Assembly (NCBI RefSeq): GCF_003130795.1
Contig: NZ_CP029353.1
Span: forward strand, 945,501 to 1,009,500
Length of the DNA stretch: 64,000 nucleotides
Direction of reading: 5' to 3'
Source: Azospirillum thermophilum
GTDB lineage: Bacteria > Pseudomonadota > Alphaproteobacteria > Azospirillales > Azospirillaceae
Shown: piece after piece, positions 18,646 to 29,051 of the stretch
Position numbering within the stretch: the first letter of the stretch is position 1
Layout of the letters: the number at the start of each line of letters is the position of its first letter
Notes under the pieces: generated by a model
What the model was told of the DNA's origin: nothing
The model's database searches: none
The model's input: only the letters and a program-made list of their open reading frames with translations
Made by a program: the position numbers and the translations under genes

Positions 18646-20697
18646 TCAGGCCGGGCGCATCCAGACCGCGGTGTCGTGGAACGCGGCGCCGCCGGCCGGC
18701 GGGACCGGCTCGGGCGAGGTCAGGCTGTTGATGCCGATGCCCTCGACGAAGGCGTGGTTCGGCCAGATGCCCTCGACGATCACCACGCCGCGCGGCACCC
18801 CGTCGAACGGCCTGGCATGGACCACGACGCTGCCCTGCGGGTTGCCCAGCCTCACCCTCTCGCCCTCGGCCAGCCCGAGATCCCCGGCGTCCAGCGGGTG
18901 GATCAGCGCGGTCGGCCGCCCCTCGCGCTTCTGCGAGGTCGCCGTCTCGGTGAAGGAGGTGTTGAGGAACTGGCGCGCCGGCGCGGTGACGAGGCGGAAG
19001 GGATGCTCGGCATCGGCGTCGCGTGCCGGCGGCATGTGGTCGGGAAGCGCCGGCATGCCGCCATAGGGGCCCAGCGCGCTCCAGTCCGGGGCGAAGCGGA
19101 AACGGCCGTCCGGCCAGGCGAAGCCGGTCAGGAAATGCGAGGTCTCGAAATCCGGCTGGGCGTCGATCCAGCGCGCCTCGGTCAGCGACTGCGCATCGCC
19201 GAGGCCCGACGTCTTCAGCATGGCGTCGATGATCTCCAGCGCCGACATGCCGAATCCGGGATGCTCGGCGCCGACGCGCCGCGCGATCTCGCTGACGACC
19301 CGGTGGTTCTCGCGCGCCTCGAACTGCGGCTCGATCACCTTGCGGCCGATCAGGATGTGCATCTGGCCGCCGCCGCGGTAGAGGTCGTCATGCTCCATGA
19401 AGGTGGTCGCCGGGATGACGAGGTCGGCCAGCCGCGCCGTATCGGTCATGAACTGCTCATGCACCGCGACGAACAGGTCCTCGCGCAGGAAGCCCTGGCG
19501 GACGCGGCGGGAATCCGGGCAGATGGCCGCCGGGTTGGTGTTCTGGATCAGCATCGCCGTCACCGGCACGCCGCCCTTCAGGTCGCGCGGGTCGCCGGTC
19601 AGCACCGCGCCGATGCGCGACTGGTCGAAGGAACGCACCGAGGGGTCGAGCCGGTCCAGCCCCTCCGACAGGGTGCGGTCGATGTGGTAGATGCCGGACG
19701 AGCAGTAGAGCGCCCCGCCGCCGCGGTGCTGCCAGGCGCCGGTCACCACCGGCAGGCAGGACACCGCATGCATCTGGGCCGCCCCGTTGTGGGCGCGTGT
19801 CAGCCCATAGCCCAGCCGCAGGTAGCTGCGCTTCGTCGTGCCGTAGAGCGTCGCGAAGGCCTCGATCTGCTCCACCGGCAGGCCGGTGATGGCCGAGGCC
19901 CACTCCGGCGTGCGGCCCGCCAGATGCTCCTCCAGCCGCTCCAGCCCGGCGGCATAGCGGGCGAGATAGCCGCGGTCGGCGTGGCCGTCGCGGAACAGCA
20001 CATGCATCACCGCGCAGGCCAGCGCCCCGTCGGTGCCCGGCCGCAGCATCAGGTGCAGGTCCGACACCTCGGCGGTGCCGGTGCGGTAGGGATCGACGGT
20101 GACCAGCTTCGCCCCGCGCGCCTTGCGGGCGCGGCTGACGTGGGTCATCACGTTGACCTGGGTGGCGACCGGATTGCCGCCCCAGTTGACGATCAGGTCG
20201 CTTTCCGCCATCTCGCGCGGATCGGCGCCGCGGATGTCGCCGTGGCCGGCCAGCCAGCCCATGTTTGCCGGCGTGTCGCAGACGGTGCTGGTCTGGCGGG
20301 AATAGCGCTTGGCGTGGCGCAGGCGCTGGATGCCGCCGCGCTGCACCAGCCCCATGGTGCCGGCATAGTAGTAGGGCCAGACGGCCTCCGGCCCGTACTG
20401 CCGCTCCGCCGCCAGGAAGGCGTCGGCGATGCGGTCCAGCGCCTCGTCCCAGCCGATCTCCGTCCATTGGCCGGAGCCCTTGGGGCCGCTGCGCAGCAGG
20501 GGGACCTTCAGCCGGTCCGGCGCGTGGGTCCGCTCGGCGTAACGGCTGACCTTGGCGCAGATGACGCCGGCGGTATAGCTGTTGTCGGCCGCGCCGCGGA
20601 CCTTGCCGATCCGGTCGGGGGCCAGCCGCTCCACCTCCAGGGCGCAGGTGCTGGGGCAGTCGTGCGGGCAGGCGGTGGGAAGGAACTCGGCCGGCAT
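18646..20697 (-). CDS. Molybdopterin-containing oxidoreductase (formate dehydrogenase/DMSO reductase family)
   Basis: The 683-residue protein opens with the 4Fe-4S motif CPHDCPSTC plus a fourth Cys in GVICAK. It continues with typical molybdopterin-binding segments: WDEALDRIADAF, STVCDTPANMGW (probable Mo ligand Cys), DLIVNWGGNPVAT, VTVDPYRTGTA and a C-terminal dinucleotide-binding domain. There is no Tat signal, so it is cytoplasmic. No gene for an electron-transfer partner is next to it. The substrate cannot be inferred; assimilatory or formate-type enzymes are candidates. It lies 154 bases after dctM on the same strand. Confidence 0.85.
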   Translation of the reverse strand: MPAEFLPTACPHDCPSTCALEVERLAPDRIGKVRGAADNSYTAGVICAKVSRYAERTHAPDRLKVPLLRSGPKGSGQWTEIGWDEALDRIADAFLAAERQYGPEAVWPYYYAGTMGLVQRGGIQRLRHAKRYSRQTSTVCDTPANMGWLAGHGDIRGADPREMAESDLIVNWGGNPVATQVNVMTHVSRARKARGAKLVTVDPYRTGTAEVSDLHLMLRPGTDGALACAVMHVLFRDGHADRGYLARYAAGLERLEEHLAGRTPEWASAITGLPVEQIEAFATLYGTTKRSYLRLGYGLTRAHNGAAQMHAVSCLPVVTGAWQHRGGGALYCSSGIYHIDRTLSEGLDRLDPSVRSFDQSRIGAVLTGDPRDLKGGVPVTAMLIQNTNPAAICPDSRRVRQGFLREDLFVAVHEQFMTDTARLADLVIPATTFMEHDDLYRGGGQMHILIGRKVIEPQFEARENHRVVSEIARRVGAEHPGFGMSALEIIDAMLKTSGLGDAQSLTEARWIDAQPDFETSHFLTGFAWPDGRFRFAPDWSALGPYGGMPALPDHMPPARDADAEHPFRLVTAPARQFLNTSFTETATSQKREGRPTALIHPLDAGDLGLAEGERVRLGNPQGSVVVHARPFDGVPRGVVIVEGIWPNHAFVEGIGINSLTSPEPVPPAGGAAFHDTAVWMRPA

Positions 20698-20851
20698 GGG
20701 CGCCTCGGGCTGGGGGATTGTCCAGGGGCGCGAAGTTTAGGCATGCGAACAGTCGGCCGGCAAGGGCGGGGGGCGGCGGGGCAGGGATGCGCCGTCCGGC
20801 CTCTGCCCCTCTCCCTGCCCGAAGGCGTCCCCCGGCCTCGTCCGGTCCGCG

Positions 20852-22150
20852 CTACATCACCCCGATCAGGCGGGGGAACCACAGCGAGATGGCCGGGATG
20901 TAGGTCACCATCGCCAGGAACACCAGCATGGTCAGCAGCCACGGCCAGACTGCCACGGTCAGCTCGGTGATGCCCATCTTGGTGATGCCGCTCGCGACAT
21001 AGAGGTTCAGGCCCACCGGCGGGTGGCACATGCCGACCTCCATGTTCACGATGATCAGGATGCCGAAATGCACCGGGTCGATGCCCAGCTTCATCGCCAC
21101 CGGGAACAGGATCGGCGCCAGGATCAGCACGATCGAGGACGGCTCCATGAAGTTGCCGGCCGCCAGCAGCACGATGTTGACCACCAGCAGGAAGACCCAG
21201 ACGCCCATCTGCTGTTCGATGATCCAGGCCGCCATGGTCTGCGGGATCTGCTCCGAGGTCATCAGGAACGAGAACAGCACGGCGTTGGTGATGATGTAGA
21301 GCAGCATCGCCGACATGCTGGCGCTGTCCAGCAGCACCTTCGGCACCTGGCGCAGCGTCATGTCCTTGTAGACGAAGACCGCGACGACGAAGGCGTAGAC
21401 CGCGGCCATCGCCGCCGCCTCGGTCGGGGTGAAGACGCCGCTGTAGATGCCGCCCATCACCACGACGATCAGCAGCAGGCCCCAGAAGCTCTCGCGGAAG
21501 GCCGCCCAGCGCTCGCCGAAGGTCGCCCTTGGCATGCGCGGATAGCCGTTGCGCCGCGCCCGGGTCCAGGTGGTGATGCCGAGCATGGTCGCCATCATCA
21601 GGCCCGGCACCACGCCCGCCAGGAACATCTGGCCGATGGAGGGGGCCTGCGGGTGGCCGGTGACGGCGACGCAGTACATCACCATCACGATGGACGGCGG
21701 GATCAGGATGCCGAGCGCGCCCGACGTGGTGACGATGCCGGCGCCGAAGCGCTTGGGAAAGCCCTGCTTCACCATCGCCGGCAGGATGATCGAACCGATG
21801 GCGACCACCGTGGCCGGGCTGGAGCCCGACACCGCGGCGAACAGCGCGCAGGCCATGACGCCCGCCAGCCCCAGCCCGCCGTGCCAGTGTCCGACCATCG
21901 AGGTGGCGAAGTTGATCATCCGCCGCGCCACGCCGCCGTGCGTCAGGAAGTTGCCGGCCAGGATGAAGAACGGGATCGCCATGATCTCGAACTTCTCGAT
22001 GCCGGTGAACAGCTTCAGCGCCACCGCGTCGATCGGCACCTGGGTCAGGAAGAACAGGAAGCTCAGCACCGTCAGGCCGAGCGCGATGGAAATCGGCATG
22101 CCGGTCAGCATCAGCGTGATCAGCAGGCCGAAGATGATGGCGCCGTTCAT
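20852..22150 (-). CDS. dctM: TRAP transporter large permease DctM
   Basis: The 432-residue protein is a 12-helix DctM permease: MNGAIIFGLLITLMLTGMPIS at the N-terminus, IPFFILAGNFL, AAVSGSSPATVVAIG, SGALGILIPPSI, and MEVGMCHPPVGLNLYVASG near the end. With DctP and DctQ it imports C4-dicarboxylates or related organic acids using a sodium or proton gradient. ATG 22150 overlaps the dctQ stop (ATGA), showing translational coupling. Confidence 0.96.
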   Translation of the reverse strand: MNGAIIFGLLITLMLTGMPISIALGLTVLSFLFFLTQVPIDAVALKLFTGIEKFEIMAIPFFILAGNFLTHGGVARRMINFATSMVGHWHGGLGLAGVMACALFAAVSGSSPATVVAIGSIILPAMVKQGFPKRFGAGIVTTSGALGILIPPSIVMVMYCVAVTGHPQAPSIGQMFLAGVVPGLMMATMLGITTWTRARRNGYPRMPRATFGERWAAFRESFWGLLLIVVVMGGIYSGVFTPTEAAAMAAVYAFVVAVFVYKDMTLRQVPKVLLDSASMSAMLLYIITNAVLFSFLMTSEQIPQTMAAWIIEQQMGVWVFLLVVNIVLLAAGNFMEPSSIVLILAPILFPVAMKLGIDPVHFGILIIVNMEVGMCHPPVGLNLYVASGITKMGITELTVAVWPWLLTMLVFLAMVTYIPAISLWFPRLIGVM

Positions 22151-22716
22151 GCCGGGCCTCCTTCCTTGGCGGCCTCGACCGGGTCGATGCCGTCGACATG
22201 GGCGTGGTCGTGGTGCGGCAGCTCGCCCGAGCGCAGGAAGCTCCAGGCCACCTGCAGGAAGCGGAAGCACATCAGGTAGGAACCGCAGGGAACGGCCAGA
22301 TAGACGATCCACATCGGCAGTTCCAGGTCGGCCGACACCTGCTCGGTGTCCGCCATGTGCCAGACGAAGTTGGCGCCGAGCGTGCCGACGACCCCGGTGA
22401 ACAGTGCCCCGGCCAGCAGGCCGAACAGCACGAAGGCATGGCGCGGGCCGCGGTCCAGCCGGTTGATGACGACGTCCACCCCGACATGGATGCCGGTCCG
22501 CACGCCGTAGGCGGCGCCGAACTTGGCCATCCAGACGAACATGTAGATGCAGAGCTCCTGCGCCCAGGCGAGGTTCCAGTGCAGGACATAGTCTTGGACG
22601 GCGGGGATGCCCGACAGGTAGCGGTGGACCACCGCCACGAAGATGACGAGCGTCGCCGCCGCCATCAGGGACGCGATCAGCGTCTCCTCAAGGCGGTCGA
22701 GGATTTTCATGAGCAT
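22147..22716 (-). CDS. dctQ: TRAP transporter small permease DctQ
   Basis: The protein of 189 residues starts MLMKILDRLEETLIASLM and has four membrane segments, with QDYVLHWNLAWAQELCIYMFVWMAKFGA between the first and second pair, typical of DctQ. A His-rich end (PHHDHAHVD) follows the last helix. DctQ forms the membrane complex with DctM. ATG 22710, two codons downstream, is an alternative start. Confidence 0.92.
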   Translation of the reverse strand: MLMKILDRLEETLIASLMAAATLVIFVAVVHRYLSGIPAVQDYVLHWNLAWAQELCIYMFVWMAKFGAAYGVRTGIHVGVDVVINRLDRGPRHAFVLFGLLAGALFTGVVGTLGANFVWHMADTEQVSADLELPMWIVYLAVPCGSYLMCFRFLQVAWSFLRSGELPHHDHAHVDGIDPVEAAKEGGPA

Positions 22717-22801
22717 CGGGGAAGCTCCCGGACGGGGGAGGAGGGCACGATGGGGGCGGCAGCGGGAACCGGATGCCCGGTCCCCCGGCGTCGCCCCGAT
22801 C

Positions 22802-22822
22802 CTCCCCCGGGGCGGGGGAGGG
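22802..22822 (-). other. Hairpin between dctP and dctQ
   Basis: CCTCCCCC and GGGGGAGG form an 8-bp GC stem with a five-base loop, 20 bases after the dctP stop and before dctQ. Such stems behind a binding-protein gene commonly protect its mRNA or reduce read-through, giving more DctP than permease; that role is inferred here. Confidence 0.5.
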
Positions 22823-22841
22823 GAACCGGGCGCGGGATGCC

Positions 22842-23867
22842 TTACATCTTGAAGCCGGCGGCCTCGGCTTCCTTGTAGATGGCCTGGATCAGATCCTTGC
22901 CGACGCGGGACTCGGCGTCCTTGTGGACGGGCAGCAGGGCCTTCATCCAGGCCTCGCGCTCTTCCTTGGTCTGCTCGTGGAACGCGGTCTTGCCCGACGC
23001 CTTCATCTGGGCCATCGAGGTGTCGTTCTCGCTCTGCGCGATGTCGTTGGCGAAGGTGGTCGCCTCCTTCATGGCGCCTTCGAGAGCGGTGCGCACGTCG
23101 GCCGGCAGGCCGTCCCAGAACTTCTTGTTCACGATGACCGCATAGCCGAGATAGCCGTGGTCGGTCAGCGTGGCGTGCTTCTGCACCTCGTGCATCTTCT
23201 GGGTATACATGTTGGACGGCGGGTTCTCGGTGCCGTCCACAACGCCGGTCTGCAGCGCCTGGTAGACCTCGGAGAAGGCCATGACCTGCGGCAGGGCGCC
23301 CAGCGCGCGCATCTGCGCGTCCAGCACCTTGGAGGACTGGATGCGCATCTTCAGGCCCTTCATGTCCTCCGGCTTGATGAGCGGCTTGTTGGCGCTCATG
23401 ACCTTGAAGCCGTTGTCCCAGTAGGCCAGCCCGATGATCCCCTTGCTCTCCAGCTTCTGGAAGAGCTGCTTGCCGATCGGACCCTCGGTCACGCGGCGCA
23501 GCACGGTCTTGTTCGGGAAGATGTAGGGCAGGTCGAAGACCTCGAACTCCTTGGCGCCCAGCGGGCCGAACTTGGCCAGCGACGGGGCGAGCATCTGCAC
23601 CGCGCCGAGCTGCAGCGCCTCCAGCTCCTCCTTGTCCTTGTAGAGCTGGCTGTTCGGATAGACCTCGACCTTCACCTTGCCGCCGGTCGCCTTCTCCGCC
23701 AGCTCCTTGAAGCGCTCGGCACCCTTGCCCTTGGGGGTGTCGGGGGCGACGACGTGGCTGAACTTGATGACGATGGGATCCTGGGCGTAGGCGGCCGGGC
23801 TGAAGGCGACCGGCGCCGCCATCAGGCAGCCGAGCGCTGCGGCGCAAAACAGCTTGGTGAACGTCAT
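22842..23867 (-). CDS. dctP: TRAP transporter substrate-binding protein DctP
   Basis: The 341-residue periplasmic protein has a signal peptide (cleavage near AAYAQD) followed by the DctP fold: IVIKFSHVVAPDTPKGKGAE, VEVYPNSQLYKDKEELE, the substrate-contact region MRIQSSKVLDAQMRALGA and TGVVDGTENPPSNMYTQKMHEVQKH. The Arg of the MRIQSS motif is the usual carboxylate ligand. C4-dicarboxylates (malate, succinate, fumarate) are the likely substrates given the DctS/DctR-like genes opposite. It is the first gene of dctPQM and is divergent from the sensor kinase with 119 bp between them. Confidence 0.95.
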   Translation of the reverse strand: MTFTKLFCAAALGCLMAAPVAFSPAAYAQDPIVIKFSHVVAPDTPKGKGAERFKELAEKATGGKVKVEVYPNSQLYKDKEELEALQLGAVQMLAPSLAKFGPLGAKEFEVFDLPYIFPNKTVLRRVTEGPIGKQLFQKLESKGIIGLAYWDNGFKVMSANKPLIKPEDMKGLKMRIQSSKVLDAQMRALGALPQVMAFSEVYQALQTGVVDGTENPPSNMYTQKMHEVQKHATLTDHGYLGYAVIVNKKFWDGLPADVRTALEGAMKEATTFANDIAQSENDTSMAQMKASGKTAFHEQTKEEREAWMKALLPVHKDAESRVGKDLIQAIYKEAEAAGFKM

Positions 23868-23986
23868 TACTCGCTTCCTCCGGGACGTCTTTGGCCGATT
23901 CGTTGCGGGATATGCCGATTATACGGCCCCGTACATATCGCCTATTGTTCAATATGCTTTCGATCGGGGCTATTGTGGAAATCCGC

Positions 23987-26155
23987 ATGCCCAATGAGTA
24001 CTTCCGGTTTCAGCCCGTGCCCGCATCGCCCGACGCCCCGCATCCCCAGCTTCCCGCCGCTCCGCGGGCCGCCTCGCACGCCATGCCCATCGCGGCGATG
24101 GCGCTGGTCGTCGTCCTGCTGGGCGTCTTCCTCTGGCTGCTCCATCGCAGCGAGCAGGAGGAAGAGGCGGAGACCCTGATCAAGGACGTGCTGTGGGTCG
24201 AGCAGACCCTGCACTTCCAGATCGCCTCCGACGAGGAGAAGCTGCTGCACCTCGCCGAACAGCTCGCGGGAGAGGAGGGCGGGCGCAGCCGCTTCGACTC
24301 CATGGCCCGGCTGGTGGTCAGCGCCAACCCGGCGATCGAGCGGGTGGTGTGGCTCGATGCCGCGGGCCATCCGCTGCTGACCGAACCGCCGGCCGGTCGG
24401 GCCGAGGGCGGCGCCGGCGACGGCGCCGGCGACGGTGCCGGTGGGGGCGCCGGCGGGGGAGGGGACCCGGCCGGCCGGGCGCGGGCCGACGCCTTCCTGA
24501 TCGCCCGCTCCTCGGGCCTGCGCAGCTACGGCGCGCCCTACCGCACGGCGGCGGGCGGCGCCGGCTTCGATCTCGTGGTCCCGATGTCGCGCGACGGGCG
24601 CTTCATCGGGGCGCTGGTCGGGGTGATGTCGCTCGACGCCATGCTGACCCATCACGTCCCGTGGTGGGTGGCGCAGCGCTACCGCATCGAGGTGGTGAAC
24701 GCCACCGGCGCCGTGCTCGCCGCCAAGTCGCGGGTCGCCCCGCCCGACCCGCGCCACAGCCACACCGTGCCACTCGACCGGCCGGGGCACGGGCTGGCCC
24801 TGGTGGCGACCCTCTACCGGACGGACGCGAACATGACGCGCATCGTCCTGCTGGTGGCGATCTTCGGCCTGACCGCCGCGGCGCTGGCCAGCCTGTGGTC
24901 GCTGCGCCGCCACATCGCCCGCCGCATCCGGGCGGAGGAGGCCCTGCGCGCCGAGCACGCCTTCCGCAAGGCGATGGAGGACAGCCTGACCGTCGGCATG
25001 CGGGCGCGCGACCTGGAGGGGCGCATCACCTACGTGAACCCCGCCTTCTGCCGGATGGTCGGCGTGCCGGCGGAGGAGCTGATCGGCCGCGGCCCGCCCA
25101 TGCCCTATTGGCTGCCCGAGGAGCTGGAGGAGGCCGAGGCCGCCTTCCGCGCCGTGCTGGCCGGCAAGGCGCCGTCCAACGGGCTGGAGATGCGCTTCCG
25201 CCGTGCCGACGGCGAGCGGTTCGACGCGCTGATCTACGAGGCGCCGCTGATCGACGCCAACGGCCGCCATGCCGGCTGGATGGGCTCCGTCCTCGACGTG
25301 ACCGAGCGCAAGCGGGCGGAGGAGCTGGCCCGCCAGCAGCAGGAGAGGCTGCAGCACACCGCCCGGCTGATCACGCTGGGCGAGATGGCCTCCACCCTGG
25401 CGCACGAGCTGAACCAGCCGCTGTCGGCCATCGCCAGCTATTGCACCGGCTGCCTCAACAAGCTGCGCTCCGACCGGTTCGAGCGCGAGGAGGTGGCGGC
25501 GGCGCTGGACAAGCTGGCCGCCCAGGCCCGGCGCGCCGGCCAGATCATCCGCCGCGTCCACGAGTTCGTGCGCAAGCGCGAGCCGGTGGTCGCCCCCTGC
25601 TCGCTGACCCGGGTGGCCGAGGACTGCGTCGCCCTGATGGGCGCCGACGCCGCCCGCCACGGCGTCCGGCTGGAGCTGGAGGCGGCGGAGGGGCTGCCCG
25701 AGGTGTGCGGCGACCGCATCCTGCTGCAGCAGGTGGTGCTGAACCTGATGCGCAACGGCATCGAGGCGATGGCCCGCACCCCGCGCGGCGACCGCCGCCT
25801 GACGATCGCCGTCTCGGCGGGGGAGGCGGGGCCCGGCGAAAGGCAGGCCGGCGAGCCGGCGGTGCGGCTGTCCGTCCAGGACCGCGGCTGCGGCATCCCG
25901 CCGGAGAATGCCGCCTCCCTCTTCACCCCCTTCTTCACCACCAAGTCCGAAGGCATGGGCATGGGGCTGAACATCTGCCGCAGCATCGTCGAGCATCACC
26001 GCGGCCGCCTGTGGTTCGAGCCGGGGGAGGACGGCGGCACCCGCTTCCTGGTATCGCTTCCCGTGGCGCCGGTTCCGTCCGCGTCCCCGACCTCGTCCCA
26101 AATCCCGGCCCCGGCCCCCACCGCCGCCCGGCCTCTCGCGGATGCCGCACAATGA
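23987..26155 (+). CDS. DctS-like sensor histidine kinase (periplasmic sensor, PAS, HisKA)
   Basis: The 722-residue kinase has two membrane helices (about residues 29-50 and 283-306) flanking a large periplasmic sensor domain. A PAS domain follows (DSLTVGMRARDLEGRITYVNPAF), then HisKA with LAHELNQPL (phospho-acceptor His473) and an ATPase domain with NLMRNGIEAM, DRGCGIP and GMGMGLNICR. This arrangement next to dctPQM matches the DctS sensor that controls TRAP dicarboxylate uptake in Rhodobacter. ATG 23987 is chosen because GGAA lies eight bases before it; the frame is open further upstream. A glycine-rich repeat (24403-24470) interrupts the sensor domain. The stop overlaps the next start (ATGA). 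Confidence 0.9.
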   Translation: MPNEYFRFQPVPASPDAPHPQLPAAPRAASHAMPIAAMALVVVLLGVFLWLLHRSEQEEEAETLIKDVLWVEQTLHFQIASDEEKLLHLAEQLAGEEGGRSRFDSMARLVVSANPAIERVVWLDAAGHPLLTEPPAGRAEGGAGDGAGDGAGGGAGGGGDPAGRARADAFLIARSSGLRSYGAPYRTAAGGAGFDLVVPMSRDGRFIGALVGVMSLDAMLTHHVPWWVAQRYRIEVVNATGAVLAAKSRVAPPDPRHSHTVPLDRPGHGLALVATLYRTDANMTRIVLLVAIFGLTAAALASLWSLRRHIARRIRAEEALRAEHAFRKAMEDSLTVGMRARDLEGRITYVNPAFCRMVGVPAEELIGRGPPMPYWLPEELEEAEAAFRAVLAGKAPSNGLEMRFRRADGERFDALIYEAPLIDANGRHAGWMGSVLDVTERKRAEELARQQQERLQHTARLITLGEMASTLAHELNQPLSAIASYCTGCLNKLRSDRFEREEVAAALDKLAAQARRAGQIIRRVHEFVRKREPVVAPCSLTRVAEDCVALMGADAARHGVRLELEAAEGLPEVCGDRILLQQVVLNLMRNGIEAMARTPRGDRRLTIAVSAGEAGPGERQAGEPAVRLSVQDRGCGIPPENAASLFTPFFTTKSEGMGMGLNICRSIVEHHRGRLWFEPGEDGGTRFLVSLPVAPVPSASPTSSQIPAPAPTAARPLADAAQ
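24412..24465 (+). repeat. GGCGCCGGCGAC-type tandem repeat inside the sensor domain
   Basis: Roughly four and a half imperfect 12-bp units encode GAGDGAGDGAGGGAGGGG-like sequence between two parts of the periplasmic sensor domain. It is a low-complexity insert likely to vary in length between strains. Confidence 0.6.
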
Positions 26156-26772
26156 CCACGCTGCACATCATCGACGACGACGAAGCGATCCGCGACGCGC
26201 TGAGCTGGCTGTTCCAGTCGCGCAACGTGCCGGCCCGCTGCTGGCCCTCGGCCGAGGCCTTCCTGGAGTCCTGCACGCCGCAGACCGCCGGCTGCCTGCT
26301 GCTCGACGTCCGCATGGAGGGGATGGGCGGGCTGGAGCTGTTCGACCGGCTGCAGGATCTCGGCTGCCGCATGCCGGTGATCTTCCTGACCGGCCATGCC
26401 GACGTGCCGATGGCGGTGGCGGCGCTGAAGAAGGGGGCGCGCGACTTCGTCGAGAAGCCCTTCAACGACAACGAGCTGGTCGACCGCGTGATCGAGGCGC
26501 TGGCCTTCGACGCCGGACAGCGCGAGCGGGAGGCCGGGCAGGCCGGCATCTCGGCGCGGCTCGCCACGCTGACCCACCGCGAGCGGCAGGTTATGGAGCT
26601 GGTGGTCGCCGGCCGGCTGAACAAGGTGATCGCCGACGAGCTCGGCATCAGCATGCGCACGGTCGAGGTCCACCGCGCCCACGTCTTCGAGAAGATGCGC
26701 GTGAAGACGGCGGTCGAGCTGGCGCGGCTGCTCGCCGCATCCGGAGAAGCCGCGGCGGGGACGACTCGTTAA
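26152..26772 (+). CDS. DctR-like response regulator (receiver plus LuxR-type HTH)
   Basis: The 206-residue FixJ/NarL-type regulator has a receiver with DDDE, the phospho-acceptor Asp in LLLDVRMEG (about residue 54), and FLTGHAD and EKPF switch residues. The C-terminal LuxR HTH reads LTHRERQVMELVVAGRLNKVIADELGIS then RTVEVHRAHVFEKM. It overlaps the kinase gene by four bases and is its partner; the likely target is the divergent dctPQM promoter. Confidence 0.92.
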   Translation: MTTLHIIDDDEAIRDALSWLFQSRNVPARCWPSAEAFLESCTPQTAGCLLLDVRMEGMGGLELFDRLQDLGCRMPVIFLTGHADVPMAVAALKKGARDFVEKPFNDNELVDRVIEALAFDAGQREREAGQAGISARLATLTHRERQVMELVVAGRLNKVIADELGISMRTVEVHRAHVFEKMRVKTAVELARLLAASGEAAAGTTR

Positions 26773-26834
26773 CCGGTCTTTTCGTAAAATGTCGCCGTCG
26801 GGCCGGTCCGCCGGCCGCCTTCGCCGGAGCCGTC

Positions 26835-28549
<1,715 letters not shown>

Positions 28550-28566
28550 CGCCGGCGCGGCCGGGG

Positions 28567-28923
28567 TCACTGGTCGGGGATCAGGCTCGACAGGGTGCGG
28601 GCGAGCAGGCGGGGGCTGATCGGCTTGCTCAGCACCACGGTGCTCGCGTCGGAGGCGAGCGGGCCGCCCTGCGCGGCATAGCCGCTGATCAGGATCACCG
28701 GCAGGCCCGGCCGGCGCTGGCGGATGCGGGTGACCAGCTCCTTGCCGTTCATGCGCGGCATGTTCATGTCGGTCACCACCGCGTCGGCCGGGTCGCTGTC
28801 GTCCGCCTCCAGCGCCTCCACCCCGTCGCCGGCCAGCGTCACGCGGTGGCCCTCGCCCTCCAGCGCGGTCTGGAACAGCATGGCGACCAGCGCCTCGTCT
28901 TCTACCAATAGGATATGCGCCAC
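28567..28923 (-). CDS. CheY-like single-domain response regulator
   Basis: A stand-alone receiver of 118 residues: HILLVEDEALVAMLFQTALE, phospho-acceptor Asp in VVTDMNMPRMNG, ILISGY and SKPIS. No output domain is present, so it acts by protein contact or in a phosphorelay. The GTG start at 28923 aligns with the receiver's first strand; the frame extends upstream without family similarity. It converges on the frame-broken kinase with only 17 bases between stops. Confidence 0.87.
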   Translation of the reverse strand: MAHILLVEDEALVAMLFQTALEGEGHRVTLAGDGVEALEADDSDPADAVVTDMNMPRMNGKELVTRIRQRRPGLPVILISGYAAQGGPLASDASTVVLSKPISPRLLARTLSSLIPDQ

Positions 28924-29051
28924 GTCCTGTCGTCCGTTTGCCTGTGGTTCGTGGAATCGCCCTCCGGACCACCGTCGGACCGATCCTGGAATAGGGCCGG
29001 GCACCGGACCGGTCAAGCCGGGCGAAGGCGTAGGCCGCCCTGGCGAAAGCC

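Noticed and set aside
23892-23906. Sigma-54-like GG-N10-GC element (TGGCCGATTCGTTGC) before the DctS-like gene
   Set aside because: Spacing fits but the TGGCAC box is degenerate, and the DctR-like regulator is of the LuxR type, which does not need sigma-54.
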